Source: Euryodendron excelsum
Taxonomy: Eukaryota > Streptophyta > Magnoliopsida > Ericales > Pentaphylacaceae
Length of the DNA stretch: 64,000 nt
NCBI GenBank assembly: GCA_033060915.1
Contig: CM065378.1
Span: forward strand, 53,832,001 to 53,896,000
Direction: 5' to 3'
The translations under genes were made by a program, and so were the position numbers. Below the pieces are notes generated by a model that saw nothing but the letters and a program-made list of their open reading frames with translations, was not told the origin of the DNA and searched no databases. The number at the start of each line of letters is the position of its first letter. Positions within the stretch are counted from its first letter, which is position 1. Shown here piece after piece: positions 34,644 through 47,492 of this stretch.

Positions 34644-37600
34644 CGTAAGCACTCCATTTTTGCCCTCTCGGCAATCTCCGGCCCAACCGGACTCATATTC
34701 AAACAAGTACAGACACATTCAAGCTCAAACTGGCTTTCCAGACTCAATCTAGTTAGTTAACCGCTTCGTAGGCCCGCCAAGCCCAACAGAGACAAAATAA
34801 CCAAAATGCCCTTGGGACATTGCTAGCTCCAATTACAGTTGGCACTTCCTCCTAAAGATGGTAAGTCTGTATTTCGACCTCAATTTCAGTTCCAATTCTA
34901 GTCTAGACCAGTCAAACTCAATCCGGCACATCTTTGAGAAAGTTGATCCCCTAGACGGTAAGTCCATCCAGCATGACACATTTACTGAGAAAACACAAAA
35001 TTCCTCAAAATTATAAATCTTTTCACGCCCGTCAACCAAGACAGAACCCAAGTCTCCAAGATGGTAGAGTGGTTCACTTTTAGTGCTTGCAAGCTCTCTA
35101 AAGTATAATGTTCGCTATTCGGCATGCCAATCGGAAAAGTACCTAAGGCCCCAAGATGATAAGATTATCCAATAGCTTCCCAAGATCAGGTAGTCTCCAG
35201 AATGAACGCACACTGTCAAAGTGGCAGAAACATTCATAAACATCGCAATTGTCAGAGTGATGGAAACACTCATAAACAGGTCAACATCGGAAATGCTAGC
35301 AAACCCCCTATGTCATAGGACCAAACACAGCTCTTAGCCGTGGCATGTTTATTGGAGAAGAAGATACTTTTGGAAACCAACTCATCACACACCATTAGTG
35401 TGATAGAAACACTTAAAACCTAAGTCAACACCAATATCTGCTAGCTCATTTCTGTGAAAAATTACCAAATTGCCCCTTAGACCCTACTAGCACGCTTCTC
35501 GATAAAGTACTTCAGACCTCAGAGTGGTAAGTCCACCATTCCAAGATTATCCGAAAGATAATGTAGCATGTTCTAGTGCCTTCCGATCGCTTTTAGATTG
35601 ATTCTGAGAGTACCCGTTTAAAATAACCATTTTGCTCTTAAACATTCAATTGCCTCTAATAACCACACCGGCTCTGGGTATCAAACCGATTACCTTCTGA
35701 GGGTGATTTTAACAGTATTGTCAATCTTCCAATACCTTTTTGGACCATTTCGAGTCCATTCTGGTAAACTCAATGCGAAATGACTATTTTGTCCTTGTTA
35801 GGCTGGTCGCCTTTTCCAACCACACCGACTTTGGGAATCAAATCGAAAATCATCAGAACACTCTTAATAGCTCTTAATAGTGTTTCCAACCTTCTCATGG
35901 ATCACTCTAAGTTGATCTTGGTGCTCCCTGGCTCAAATAATCATTTTGCCCCTGATGGGTCGGTCGCCCTTTTCAACTACTCTGGCTCTGATCATCAAAC
36001 CAGTTATCTCCGGGACACTCTTTCAAAGGTTCTCGTCCATTCCTACCAGAGCCTGGCTACTCAAAATCTTCCAGATCATTCCTGGACTTTTCGGAGTCAC
36101 GCTTAATGAAGTCAGGCCAAAAACTGCATGGTAGTCACTAGGACAGGTCCCCAAATCTTTTGCCTTACATCACAAGAGTCAAAAATCTATTTCTCACCGT
36201 TTTAAAAACTTTCCTAGATGGCTGGCACCACTCCTAGTGGCACAAACCCAAAATTTGGCCTAACACCACTACAATAGGGGCTAAGGCCAAATTTTGGCTG
36301 CCTATAAACATAGGCCACTCTATGCATATTCCAGATCTGAAAAATCACTCAAGAAACTCCATCTTTCTGAAAATAGGCTTTGAGCTACCCCAAAAAACTT
36401 AATTTTCTCAAGGCTCTCTCAAGTCCTAGCTTCCTACACTTAAACCCTAATTTATACACTTTAAACCCTAGCCTTCAAGCTCCATTGAAGGCCAAGTCCA
36501 GCCTTTTCAAAGCTCTTGAAGGCCTTTTAAGTTCAAGCAAGTCCTCCATTGAAGCCTTCAAACAAATAAGAAGACAAGATAGGGTTCTGTTTACTTTTAT
36601 ATAATCCCCCTCTCTCTCTTTTCCCTCCTAGTTCACTTAGGCTATTCTCTATTTTAATCCCCCTCTTCTACCCCCTCTTCTTGCATACTTGATACAAGGG
36701 ACTTTCCGGTTCATGCCTAGAAAGGCCTTAGAGGAAATCACCATGTTAGGGATTTTCTTTGAGTTCAACCTAAGACGGTATGGGTCGGCCCCCTTGTTTA
36801 TGTGGTAAAGGCTAACCTTGTACGTTCATGCCCTTATTTCATTGTTGCTATCATAATTATGCATTCAAAGATGTTTTCAAACTTGCATTAAATGTTGCTT
36901 TCTAAACTTGCCTTCAAAACCTTTTCTTTCAAAGTTGTTTTCAAAATCACAACCCTAAGATGATTCTAACCATTCTATGAGAAAAATGTTATATTCAATG
37001 CGACCATCAAAATTCATATTAGGGTTTCAAATCCAAGTTGTTTTTAAAATCACAAGCCTAGAATGGTTCTAGTCTTTTCATGATTAGAATTGTTTTAGGA
37101 AAGTAAGATATTTAAGAGATTTTTCAATGTCCAAATTATGGTTTCATGCCCTAAATATGCTTTTCGAAACTTTGTTTTTCAAATTTCTCTAAAATTAGTG
37201 TTGTCTTAAAATCTAAGTCAAAACCCTAGGAATCAAACCTTTTAGGAACCCTAGATTTGACCTAGCCAACATCCTTGCATTCATGACATTCTTTACATTA
37301 AAGTATTTTCAAAATTCATATCATATTTCCAAAATTGTATAACTCACTTGAGTTAGTTTCAAACAAAGTTATAGTTTTCCTAAAATAATGCATTACATGA
37401 AATCATGAGTTTTCTATAACTATGCTATTTTCTTTTTCAAATCAAATTTAATCTTCCATTTGGAAATGAAATAAAATCATCTATCTTTAGAAATAAAATC
37501 GAATCTTCTAATTTAGGAAACCTTAGATTTCTCCCAAAAAATTATGATTTTCTATTTGCATCAAATCATAGATTTCCAAAATCATTTTCTACATGAAATC

Positions 37601-38544
37601 ATAGATTTCCTAATTCAAAATTCACATAAAATTATAGATTTCCAAAACTAAAGCTTTTTAATTTCAAATCAAATCAAATCTTTCCTAATTTCAAAACTTT
37701 ACAAAAATAAAATTTTCCTTTTTCAATTAAAATCCAATATTTTCAATTCAAATGAATTGCATAAACTCTAGGTACTAAAGTTCAAATCAAATCCTTTTCA
37801 ATTCAAATTTTCTAAAGACCCTAAAGTGTCTATTTTCAATCGAACTCTGTGTCCAAACTATGACTGACCTGATTCTCAGCAAAGAGATACGTAAGCAACC
37901 CTCATGGTTGTGATCACAATCTTTTTCAAAATTTTAATTCCCTTTTTCAAAATCTCTTTCCAAATTCTTTTTATGCACTTACATATTATACATCACATTA
38001 TCCCTAAAGTGATGATATAAACCTCTTTTTCAAAATTCTCAAAGTGGATATAATTGAATATTGGATAATTAGAGATTCTAAATGAGTAAACTTAGGATGA
38101 AAAAATATATAGGTACCGCAAGGTCGGGATAGGGTAATAGCTTAGTGCATCTTTCCTATATGTAATCGAGCTCCGAACCTAGAATCACTATTTTCGAAAG
38201 ACCAAAACAGAGTTATTTTAAAAAAAGGCTTAATTCTTTTCATAGGTTGCCAACTAACCTACCTTTTTTTTTTTTTTTTCAAAAAAACCCTCTCTTGAGG
38301 AAGTTTTTCAAAACTTTTTCAAAAACCTTAAGTTTAATCTTTGAATTGCACTTAATTTTAGGTAACCTAACACACCTTAACAAAGTTAGGTGGCAATTCT
38401 AAACTTTTTTCCAAAATCGCTTATTCAAATTAATTTCCAATCCAAACCTAGTCACACTCGTTTTTCTAGGAGGATGAATTCTAACGAGAGAGTAACTAGT
38501 GTTTCCCACATATTATCTCAAGTGTGAAAAATTGAGATGCGACA
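34644..38544 (+). mobile_element. 3' LTR of element B (3.9 kb)
   Basis: It starts CGTAAGCACTCCATTTTTGC (the expected TG is CG) and ends TTGAGATGCGACA. It aligns with the 5' LTR through U3 (AAATGACC/TTTTGCCCC modules, GGTTACCTCC-type blocks), a TATA at GCCTATAAACATAGG (about 36,301) and U5. It retains about 1.2 kb after the promoter that the 5' LTR has lost, and lacks about 370 bp near 37,770. A poly-T stretch lies near 38,265. Confidence 0.8.
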
Positions 38545-39231
38545 AACCTTTAAAATGTCCTCATCCTCCTCTAATTTTACTTTAGACCTAAAGATATTAA
38601 GTATTGGTTTGTAATCACCGTCAAATGTCAATCATGTTTATACTTCAAGATAAAAATTATCCCTTTCTTTCACCATCAATGGGTCCGAATGGAACTTCAT
38701 AGTACCTTGTAGTGCTACATGAGATAAGAAATTCATTCCAAATGGAATATGTATAGATATATATATAACAAAACAGATTAGATTTTGAAAAAATGTCCTA
38801 TATGTCAAGCAAATCCAATGGATGGTATTCATTTTACCATCAATCAAGGATTAATATCAATTTTCATAATTTTTTCATTTTCAAAATCCCACTTTAAAGT
38901 GTCAACATCAATGGGTCCCACTCCCTTCAACGATGACTTCTCTTCCTTTACAGGTGAGTTATTGAAAATGTCAGTGTCATACACATTAATTCAACAGTTG
39001 GGATGCATTCATTTTTTAATATACGACTAAGATGAAATTTTTATCACATCATACATTTCAAACTTCTGCCCAAATTTCTCAAATGTTTACTTTTCACAGC
39101 TCCCAAGACAGTGAGCCTTCTATCTCTCCTGAGACAAGACAAATCCATGGTCCATGCTCCTTTCCTCTCTAAAACTCTTTTTTTCTATGTCTTAAAGCTC
39201 ACTATCACCAACCATGGCAGCCACCCATGCT

Positions 39232-39267
<36 letters not shown>

Positions 39268-40184
39268 GTTCTCATAAGAACATTAGCACCTCACCCTACT
39301 CTCTTTCACCTTACTGTTCAATCTCCTTCATAGTTGAGTACCACAGACCTTCACCCCTTTGTACATTACCACCAGACATGGTGGTGGAAGTGCGCCCACA
39401 CTGTCAAACCAAGCCAACTTCTCTTAGTTAAATTTCAGGGGAGCTTTCCATGTGTTGAAGAGGAATAAAAAGGGGAGCATGAAACGAAGAAGAGAGCAAG
39501 AAGTAAGGGAAGATCGGTTGATCAGTTGGTGGCTGCTATGGCTGGGTTAGTGGAAGAATGGAAAGTTTTGAAGGTAAGAGAATGACTTTTAGAGAGAGGG
39601 AGATAGAGATTGCACTCCCCCATCACCTCATTCACCATCTCACAGCCACCACAGCCGGCCTAAGGCCTCCTCCTTCACTCCCTCACCTAGCCATCCACAG
39701 TCACTGGTGAACAACCATATCCACCACCATCTCCGGTGGCAACACAAACCAGTAACACCAACACCAACACCAACACCACAGTGTGTAAGTAGTAGTGGCT
39801 AGAGTAGCAAAGAGTTCAGAGTTAGAGAGTACAAGTTCGGTCATTGGCTTTCTAGGTCACTATAGTGGGTGTAAGAGGAGGAAGAAGATGGTGCTTGGGT
39901 TATAAAGTTGAGGTTTTAGAAGAAGATTGTTGAAGGTTGAAATCTTTTAAAGAAATCGAAGAAGAAAACTACTATACTATTATTTTCCCCGCCCTCTATG
40001 CTTTTCATTTTTTCTCTTTCCCTCCTTAGCTTTCTCTTTCTCATAGTAGAATGACTCTTCCCATTTCAAACTAATTTGACTTCATAAAAAATATGTAATT
40101 TATTTACCAAACAAAACTTGAGTTATAGATTTAGGTTTACCAAATTGTAATATAAAGAAGAGTTATGCGTTGGAGTGTGCAGAG
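38545..40184. other. Non-coding flank between element B and the next solo LTR
   Basis: Non-repetitive-looking sequence with a TC microsatellite (39,235-39,264) and a CAACAC-type run near 39,755-39,780. A 106-codon plus frame (39,111-39,431) spans the TC run and encodes serine-leucine repeats, so I do not call it. It could be the upstream or edge region of a host gene, but no coding exon is recognised. Confidence 0.4.
39235..39264. repeat. (TC)n microsatellite
   Basis: A 15-repeat TC run, directly readable. Confidence 0.95.
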
Positions 40185-43100
40185 TGTAAGCACGCCATTT
40201 TTACCCACTCAACAATCTCTGGTTTAACTGGATTCACATTCAAACCGACACAGGCATATTCAAGTCTAAACCAGCTTTCTAGACTCAATCCAATCAATCA
40301 ATCGTTTTGGTTACCCATCGGGCCCAATAGAGGTAAAATTACCAAAATGTCCTTGGGGCATTTCTTAGTCCAATTCCAATTGACACGTCTTCCTAAAAGT
40401 AGTAAGTCCCTATTTCAACATCAATTCCAGTTTCAATTCCAGTCTAGACCAATCAAACTCAATCCGACATGTCTTTTGAGAAAGTAAATCTCTTAAATGA
40501 TAAGTCTATCATGCGTTTACCGAGAAAACTCCTTGGAACGATAAGTCCCTTGAAACCTGGCAACCGGGATGGAACCTAAGTCTCCGAGATGGTAGAACAA
40601 TTCACTTTTGGCGTCTACTAGCCCACCAATGTAGAATGTCCGTTATCCAGTATGTCTTTTGAGAAAATTGATCCTTTAGACGATAAGTCTATCTAGCAGT
40701 TTCCCAAGATCAGGCAGTCTTTGAAACGAACGCACATTCCAAAGTGACGAAAACACTCACAAACATCACAACCATCGAAATGACGAAAACACTCGCAAAC
40801 AAGTCGATATTGAGAATTGCCAACGAACCCCTATGCCACGGGACCAAACACGCCTCTTGGCTATAACACATTTACTGAAGGACGAAATACCTTTGAAAAC
40901 CAACTCGTCACACACCATTAGAGTGATAGAAACACTTAAAACCCAAGTAAACACTAGTGCCTACTAGCCCACTCCAGTAAAAAAATAACCAAATTGCACC
41001 CTAGGCCTTTTTCGACACGTTTTTCGAGAAAGTACCTAAGTCCTCAGAGTGGTAAGTACATCCTTCCAAGATTGTCTTTGGGACAATCCAGCATGTTCAA
41101 GTGCTTTCTAGTTGATTTTGGATCATTTTTGAGACTATCCGATCAAAATGACCATTTTGCCCCTAGGCATCTGATCGCCTCTGGGAACCACACCGGCTCT
41201 TAGTATCAAACCGATAACCTCCCGAGGATGCTTTTAATAGTATTCTTAACCTTCTAACACCTTTCAAGATCATTCTGAGTCTATTATGGCAACCTTGGTG
41301 TAAAATAATCGTTTTGCCCCTAGTGGATTGATTGCATTTTCCAACCACACCGGCTCTAGATATCAAATCGGCAACCCTTTGGAACACTCTTAGTAGTGTT
41401 TCCAACCTTCAAGCTTTCTCACAGGTCACTTCCGGTCCATTCCGGTATTTTTTTGGTTCAATTAACCATTTTTCCCCTAGCGGGCTAGTCGCCCTTCTCA
41501 AACTATTCTAGCATGGCTTCTCGAGCCAGTTACCTCCAAGACACTCTCTTGAGGGTTCCCGTCCATTCCCGGCCGAGTCTAATTACTCAAAACCTTTCGG
41601 ATCATTCCCGAACTTTCTAGAGTCACTCTTAGTAGAGCCAAGCCAAAAATTGCATGGTAGTCACTAGGATAGGCACTCAAATCTTTTGCTTTGCGTCCCA
41701 AGAGTCGAAAGATACATTTCTTTCCACTCTAAAAACTTTCCTAAGTGGTTGGCACCACTAGCAGTGGCATTAATCCAATGAATTTTTTGCCCTAACGCCA
41801 CTACAACAAGCGCCAGGGCTATTTCAATTGTCTATAAATATAGACTCTCCCCTTGCGTAAAAAGGGTCCACAAACTTAGTCCAAAAATGTTGTCTTTCTG
41901 AAAATAGAGCTTGAAGTCTCTCTAAACCCTAATTCTCTCAAGCTTCTTCAAACTCTAGCCTCCATACACTCAAACCCTAACCTTTATACACCATATATAC
42001 TCAAACACAAGCCTCAAGTTATCCATTGAAGACTCGAGTGTTGCAACTTCAAAACTCTCAAAATTCAAGAATAGTAAAGCAAACCAAGCAATCAAAGTAA
42101 GAAGAATACGAGATTGGTTTTTTATTTACTTTTATGTAATCTCTTATCTCTCTTCTTCCTCCGAACCCACTTGGGTTTTCTTCTATTTTAATTCCTATCT
42201 TTTACCGCCCCTTCTTGCATGCTTAAAACAAGGGACTTACAGATTCATGCCTAGGAAGAACTGTTAAATATTACCGTGCTGGGGGCTTTCTTCTAATTCA
42301 ACCTTTGATGGTGTGGGTCTGGTCCCCTTAATTATGTGATGACGCCTGGCCTTGTATGTTTACGATCATATTGCATTGTGCATGTCATATTCATACATCC
42401 ATTCAAAATTACTTTCAAAATTGTTTTCAAACTTGCATCAAAACTCTCTTTCAAAACTTATATTCAAAATATCTTTCTTTTAACTTATTTTCAAAATCAC
42501 ACTCCTAAGATGATTTTAGTCATTCCATGGTTAGGGTTGTTTTAACAAATTATTATATTCGATGTGACTATCAAGATCCAAATTTTTTGGTGTAAACCTT
42601 AATTTATTTTTATCAAAACCACAATCTTAAGATAATTCTAACCATTCCATGGTTAGGGTTGTTTTAAGAAAGTGTTATATTTAATGTGATCATCATGCTC
42701 TATATTTCAAATTCATGTTATTTTCAAAATCACAATCTTAGAATGGTTATAATCTTTTCATAGTTAAAATCGTTTTAGAAAAGTGAGATATTTAAAAGAT
42801 TTTTAAAAGTCCATATTCAAACCCCTGTTCAAATTGTTTTGTAAATCTATTTCTTAAAAACTCTTTTCAAAAATCTATTTCCTAAAAACTCTTTTCAAAA
42901 ATCTATTTCCTAAAAACCCTTTTCAAAGATCTACTTTCCAAAAATTCTTTATCTTAGAGTCCAAGTCAAGCCCTAGAATCCATGATTAAGAAACCCTAGT
43001 TCATCTCTTAAAATCATGACTTCTTCTTTTGCCTCAAATCATAAGTTTTCAAAACTATTTTCTACATCAAATCATAGGTTTTCAAAACCTATTTTCCTAT

Positions 43101-44949
43101 CAAATCATAAATCTCCAAATTCAAAATTTTCAAAATTCAACGTTTCCAATTTCATGTCAAATCAAGTCTTCCAATTTAAAAAATCAAATTAAATCCTCTA
43201 ATTTTGAAAACAAACTCAAATCATCAATTTTTGAAAACAAAATCCAATCTTCTATGTTATGAAATAGGAATCAAACCTTTCCTAATTCTAATTTTTCCTA
43301 AACTCTAATTTTTCCTAATTCTAATATTCCCTAAACTCTAATATTTTCTAATTCTAATTTTTCTTAATTTCAAACCTTTTCAAATCTCAACTTTCTAAAA
43401 TTCAACTTTCAAATCTTTTCAAATTCTAAAACTTTCCTAATTTCAAACTTTCAAACCTTTCTTATTTTCAAACTTCTAAATCTTTCAATGTTCGAATCTT
43501 TCTAAATTCAAAATTTTCTAAATGCAAATGTTTCCAAAATTAATATTCTCCTAAAATGAAATTTTCTTAATTTGAAAACTTTCTTAAAATGAAACTTTTC
43601 TATTTCGAAACTTTCCTAATTCTAAGTTTTTCTTAGTTCAAGTTTTTCCAAATTCTAACTTTCCAAATTCTTCCATATCGAGTCAAATCTTTACGAGTCT
43701 TTTCTAAATCAAGTGTTTTTAAATCAAGTCAAATCTTTTCCAAATTTTTCTTAAATTCAACTTTTCTAATCTGAAACTTTTTTAATTCGAAACTTTCTTA
43801 AAATCTAACTTTCTAAAATCAAACCTCTCAAGTTCAAATCAAGTGCTTAATCCAATTGTATGTTTCAATCCTTAGGTTATCTAAATCCTAAGATATCCAA
43901 ACCCTAATTCAACACTAACCCTAAAATTAGGAAGTTTCAACTCTTTTTTAAACTAAGATGGTTTTAAAACTTCAATTCAAGTTAAGAAGTTTTCAACACT
44001 CAATTCAATCTTTCTAAATCAAGTCCAAGTTCTCCTTCAAAGTTCAATATTTTCTAGTCAAAATAAATTTCAAAATTCTCAAATTCAATTTTAAATCAAA
44101 GTCAATTCCAAGTTCAATTTTAAATCTTTTATTCAAAGTTCAAGTCAAACCCTTTTCAAATCAATCATTTAAAGTTAAATTTTTCAAAAACTTCAAAGTG
44201 TCTGTTTTTAATTAGACCTCGAGTCTGAACTATAACTGACCTAATTCCCAACAAAAGGATACGTAGGCAACCCTCATGGGTGCGGTCACAAGATTTTTCA
44301 AATTTTTAATTCCACCATCTATTTCAAATTTTCAATTCCATAAACTATTTCAAGTTTTAAATCTTCTCTTCAAATGTATTTTCAAAATCAAATCTTTTTC
44401 TTGCACTTGTATGTCATGCACCATATTAACTTGTTGTCTAAAATTCTTTTTAAAGTGGATAGTATTGGACATTGAATAATCAAAGATTCTAAATGAATGA
44501 ATCTAGGGTGAATAGACATGTAGGTACTGTAAGGGCAAGATAGGGTGATGATCTTAGGATATTTTCTCTACACGTAACTAACATCCGAACCTAGAATCAC
44601 TATTTTCAAAAACTAAAATGGAGTTATTTTCAAAAAGAGAGCTTAAATCTTTTTAAAGATTGCCAAACAACCTGCTTTTTTAAAAATCTTTTCTTGAGAA
44701 AGTTTTTTAAAACTTTTTTAAAACCCCTAAGTTTAGTCTTCGAATTGCACTTTGTTTTAGATGACCTAACTCACTTTAATCTAGTTAGGTGGGGACTCTA
44801 AATATTTTTTAAAAGTCTTTATTCAAAATCAATTTTCAATTTAAATTTAGTCGCACTTGTCCTTTTAAGAGGATGAGTTCTAATAAAAGAATACCGTATT
44901 TTTCTCACTTGTGTGTTTTATTTCAAGTACGAAAAATCAGAATGTGACA
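40185..44949 (+). mobile_element. Solo gypsy-family LTR, 4.8 kb
   Basis: It begins TGTAAGCACGCCATTTTTAC and ends AAAAATCAGAATGTGACA. U3 modules (AAAATGACCATTTTGCCCCT at 41,145-41,164), a TATA at TGTCTATAAATATAGACTC (about 41,828) and U5 all match the LTRs of element B. No internal region or partner LTR adjoins it. Flanking pentamers CAGAG and CATGA do not match, so the duplication has decayed or recombination joined different elements. Confidence 0.8.
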
Positions 44950-45849
44950 CATGACATTAAATGCTCCCCTGGTGCAAGAAATCCATTGGACAAGAAATTC
45001 ATTGGACATAGCTTTTAATGCTCTCCTGATTGCATCCTATATTTTAGTGGTGATGTTCCTACATATATAATATACCACAATCTAAACAGCCCACTGGTGA
45101 TACAAATAGGTGATGGTAGGCTATCAGGGCCTACAATTATTTTGTATGTTTTCTCTTTGAATTTTTTCTTTGAAATGCTAGGGAAGAAATTTATAAATCG
45201 TGGGACTGTTCTAGATTATGTGAATCACATGAATAATTTGTTTATTAAAAGACACCATCTCATAGGATAATGTTAGAAAATTTACACAAAATTTATTACT
45301 AGGATTGCCAAAATCGCCTTTGGTAATTGATTCTCAAAACTGCTTTTACAAATCATTTTGAAAACATCATATTTTTAAGAAGTAAAAATGTTTTTTTTTT
45401 TAATTTTGAAACCCATTTTTCTACGAAAATGAAAAAAATATTAATTTTGAAGTTTATATTTTTCTTTTTTGGGAAGAAAAAAATAAAAATAAAAACAAAA
45501 ACGATATTGTTTTTGAAGACCTCATCTTTCTGGGTAATTTTTCTCAGAGTGCATAGTCTTTTATGTTTCGAAACTATGTTGTTAAGGTCTTATTATTATG
45601 TGTAAAAGCTAATTGACTAACGAAAATTGAATTTAGCTTTATATTTTTTGAATTTACTAAATTTGATAACGTATGTTGGTTTTGTAAAATTTAGTGATTT
45701 CAACTTACTATTTTTTTTTTTTTTTCTTTAACTTGAGTTAAGAATTAATTTTTAATGGTGTTCATGCCAATTAGAATCCTGAACTCAAATAAGATACCTT
45801 ATGGAATGCAAGTTTTAGCGAAAACAATGAATGCAGATATTCCTAGTAA

Positions 45850-45925
<76 letters not shown>

Positions 45926-46512
45926 AATAGAGTCAAAATGACAACCTTTTTTTGTGTCCTCAGCCAATATTCTCACGTACACCCAAAACAAACAATTTGC
46001 ACAGCTGAATAATGACTGATCCCACGTGATGTAAAGCCTCTCATTATCGATCCTATATATATATATATATACATATAAAATATTCAATACACCGATAATA
46101 TCACTTCAACATTATTTTATTGATGCAATAGTCCACAATATTATCAATTAATAAAATCACATCAAATAAGTGAAAATTTATTCTAAGAATTGAAATTGTG
46201 CAGTTAATTAAAACATTTTTTAAAAATATCTATCTTGATATAATCATTGTATAGATATTTCTAAATCATTATTTGTTTACTAAAATATTACTAATTTGTT
46301 TGTACTTTTTTTTAAAAAAATTGTAAAATTACGGATACAAATTTGAGAATTTTTTAAAAACTTTTTAGTGAATAAAATACTCAAAATAGACAATTCTATT
46401 CGATCAAACCCAAATCAAGGAGATTCAAATTGAACCATAGAATTGACCTAAACTAGAACATAATAATTGGTTTAGTTTGGCTTTATAAAATATGCGATTC
46501 AATTCTAAATTT
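44950..46512. other. Non-coding AT-rich flank
   Basis: It contains TA/GA microsatellites (45,851-45,919), a poly-T run near 45,710 and a (TA)n run near 46,055-46,070. A 92-codon plus frame at 45,327-45,605 is Lys/Phe-rich low-complexity and not convincing. Confidence 0.4.
45851..45919. repeat. Compound (TA)n(GA)n microsatellite
   Basis: An eight-repeat TA run passes directly into about 27 GA repeats. Confidence 0.97.
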
Positions 46513-46679
46513 GACACAAATCTAAACCAACTTAATCTATGTACACCCGTAATTTCAACGTGTTTTAAATATGATTCATAGTTTTATTTTATATACCAAC
46601 TATTTATATGATTTCTTGACTAATGCAAGTACGAGGGGGTTTGAATGTGACTTTTTTAACAGTTTATTATTTAAGTTTG
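46513..46679 (+). repeat. Left copy of a 167-bp direct repeat bounding the virus block
   Basis: From GACACAAATCTAAACCAAC to TTATTTAAGTTTG this matches 63,794-63,959 in the same orientation, with roughly a dozen differences by eye. Virus sequence starts within a few bases of its right end. Confidence 0.85.
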
Positions 46680-46771
46680 AGCACTAGATGGTCGCCGGAA
46701 AACACTAATGATAGTTCATATTTTCTGTATAACAATATTTTATACAAGGAATTACATACTCTCTTCTAATC

Positions 46772-47492
46772 ATGATAAATCATTTTCTTCGAGCATCTTC
46801 TTCTAAGAAGATGATTAAAGCGGCTGAGGTCAATGAATACCCAGACCAATTGGAAGCTTTTAATATATGGGTTATACCCTCTATGCAACCTTCTTCTATC
46901 TATAAGATAGGTACCTTTGATCGAAAAGGGGTCAAAACTATTAAAACAGTTGAACAAATTATAAGTTTAAATTTTGAAGAACAAACTATCCAACTTTTGG
47001 TTACTATGGATCTCATAAGATATCAAAATAAATATAATTTTGTACATATAGGACTTATACAAGTCGCCTTTAAACCTCTTACCTTAAGTGGTTTACCAGC
47101 TAGTTTTTTAGGAGTTCTTAGAAATGCTAGATGTCTTAATTGAAAATCTTCCCTTGTGGGAATCATGCAATCTATTGGTGTCCGTGGACCGGTATACTTT
47201 AATGTATATCCTAATCTCCAACTATCTCTTACAAACACCAATCTATTGGATGCTGTGAGTTTGAATACCAAACTCCATGGTTATAACCTCAAACTAGTGT
47301 ATGAGCCATTATGTAGCTACTAATCGTCAAATCACTTGGGATGAGGTCCAATTCTCAGAAACATGGCAGCTTCAACAAGCTGTTCCACCTGCTCCACTGA
47401 TTCAAGAGGAAGTGGATAAAATTATACAAACTCCTGACGGTGATATAGAGGTAAGATTTACTTCTAGATCTTCTCAAGGATCGAGATCCTGA
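46772..47492 (+). pseudogene. Movement protein region, virus copy 1
   Basis: The first open stretch starts at the ATG at 46,772 and runs 123 codons to a TGA at 47,141. The frame then continues through LSLTNTNLLDAVSLNTKL (about 47,222-47,275). A second stretch (47,301-47,492) holds the C-terminal part with a Gln/Pro-rich tail. The pattern (GTFDRKG, LSGLPASFLGVLRNARC, beta-rich core) resembles 30K-type movement proteins of pararetroviruses, which enlarge plasmodesmata for cell-to-cell spread. In the related minus copy this region is split by an LTR. It is broken here by the stop and at least one frame change. Confidence 0.6.

Larger units (their letters stand above)
20494..38544 (+). mobile_element. 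Full-length 18-kb Ty3/gypsy (Ogre/Tat-like) retrotransposon B, gag-only, with antisense gene
   Basis: Structure in order: 5' LTR 20,494-23,571, PBS-like site 23,574-23,592, leader, broken gag 27,309-28,760, non-coding stretch, antisense PMD-like gene 33,001-31,147, polypurine tract 34,621-34,642, 3' LTR 34,644-38,544. Five-base flanks AATCT (20,489-20,493) and AACCT (38,545-38,549) agree at four of five positions, supporting a single insertion. A Copia-like solo LTR interrupts the leader at 23,714-25,937. No protease, reverse transcriptase, RNase H or integrase motif is visible in any frame, so the element appears non-autonomous. Without the later Copia-like insert it would be about 15.8 kb. 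The Ogre/Tat placement rests on the gag motif, very long LTRs and the tRNA-Arg-like PBS. Confidence 0.75.

Noticed and set aside
39111..39431. 106-codon plus frame with a serine-leucine run
   Set aside because: The run is a translation of the TC microsatellite. No homologous domain or splice context is visible.
44950..45060. Short repeated GAAATCCATTGGACA / GAAATTCATTGGACA near the solo LTR end, as a possible target duplication
   Set aside because: The copies are both on the right side and do not match the left flank CAGAG.
45755..46087. Frames on both strands translating the GA/TC microsatellite (Arg-Glu and Ser-Leu repeats)
   Set aside because: They are low-complexity artefacts of the dinucleotide repeat.
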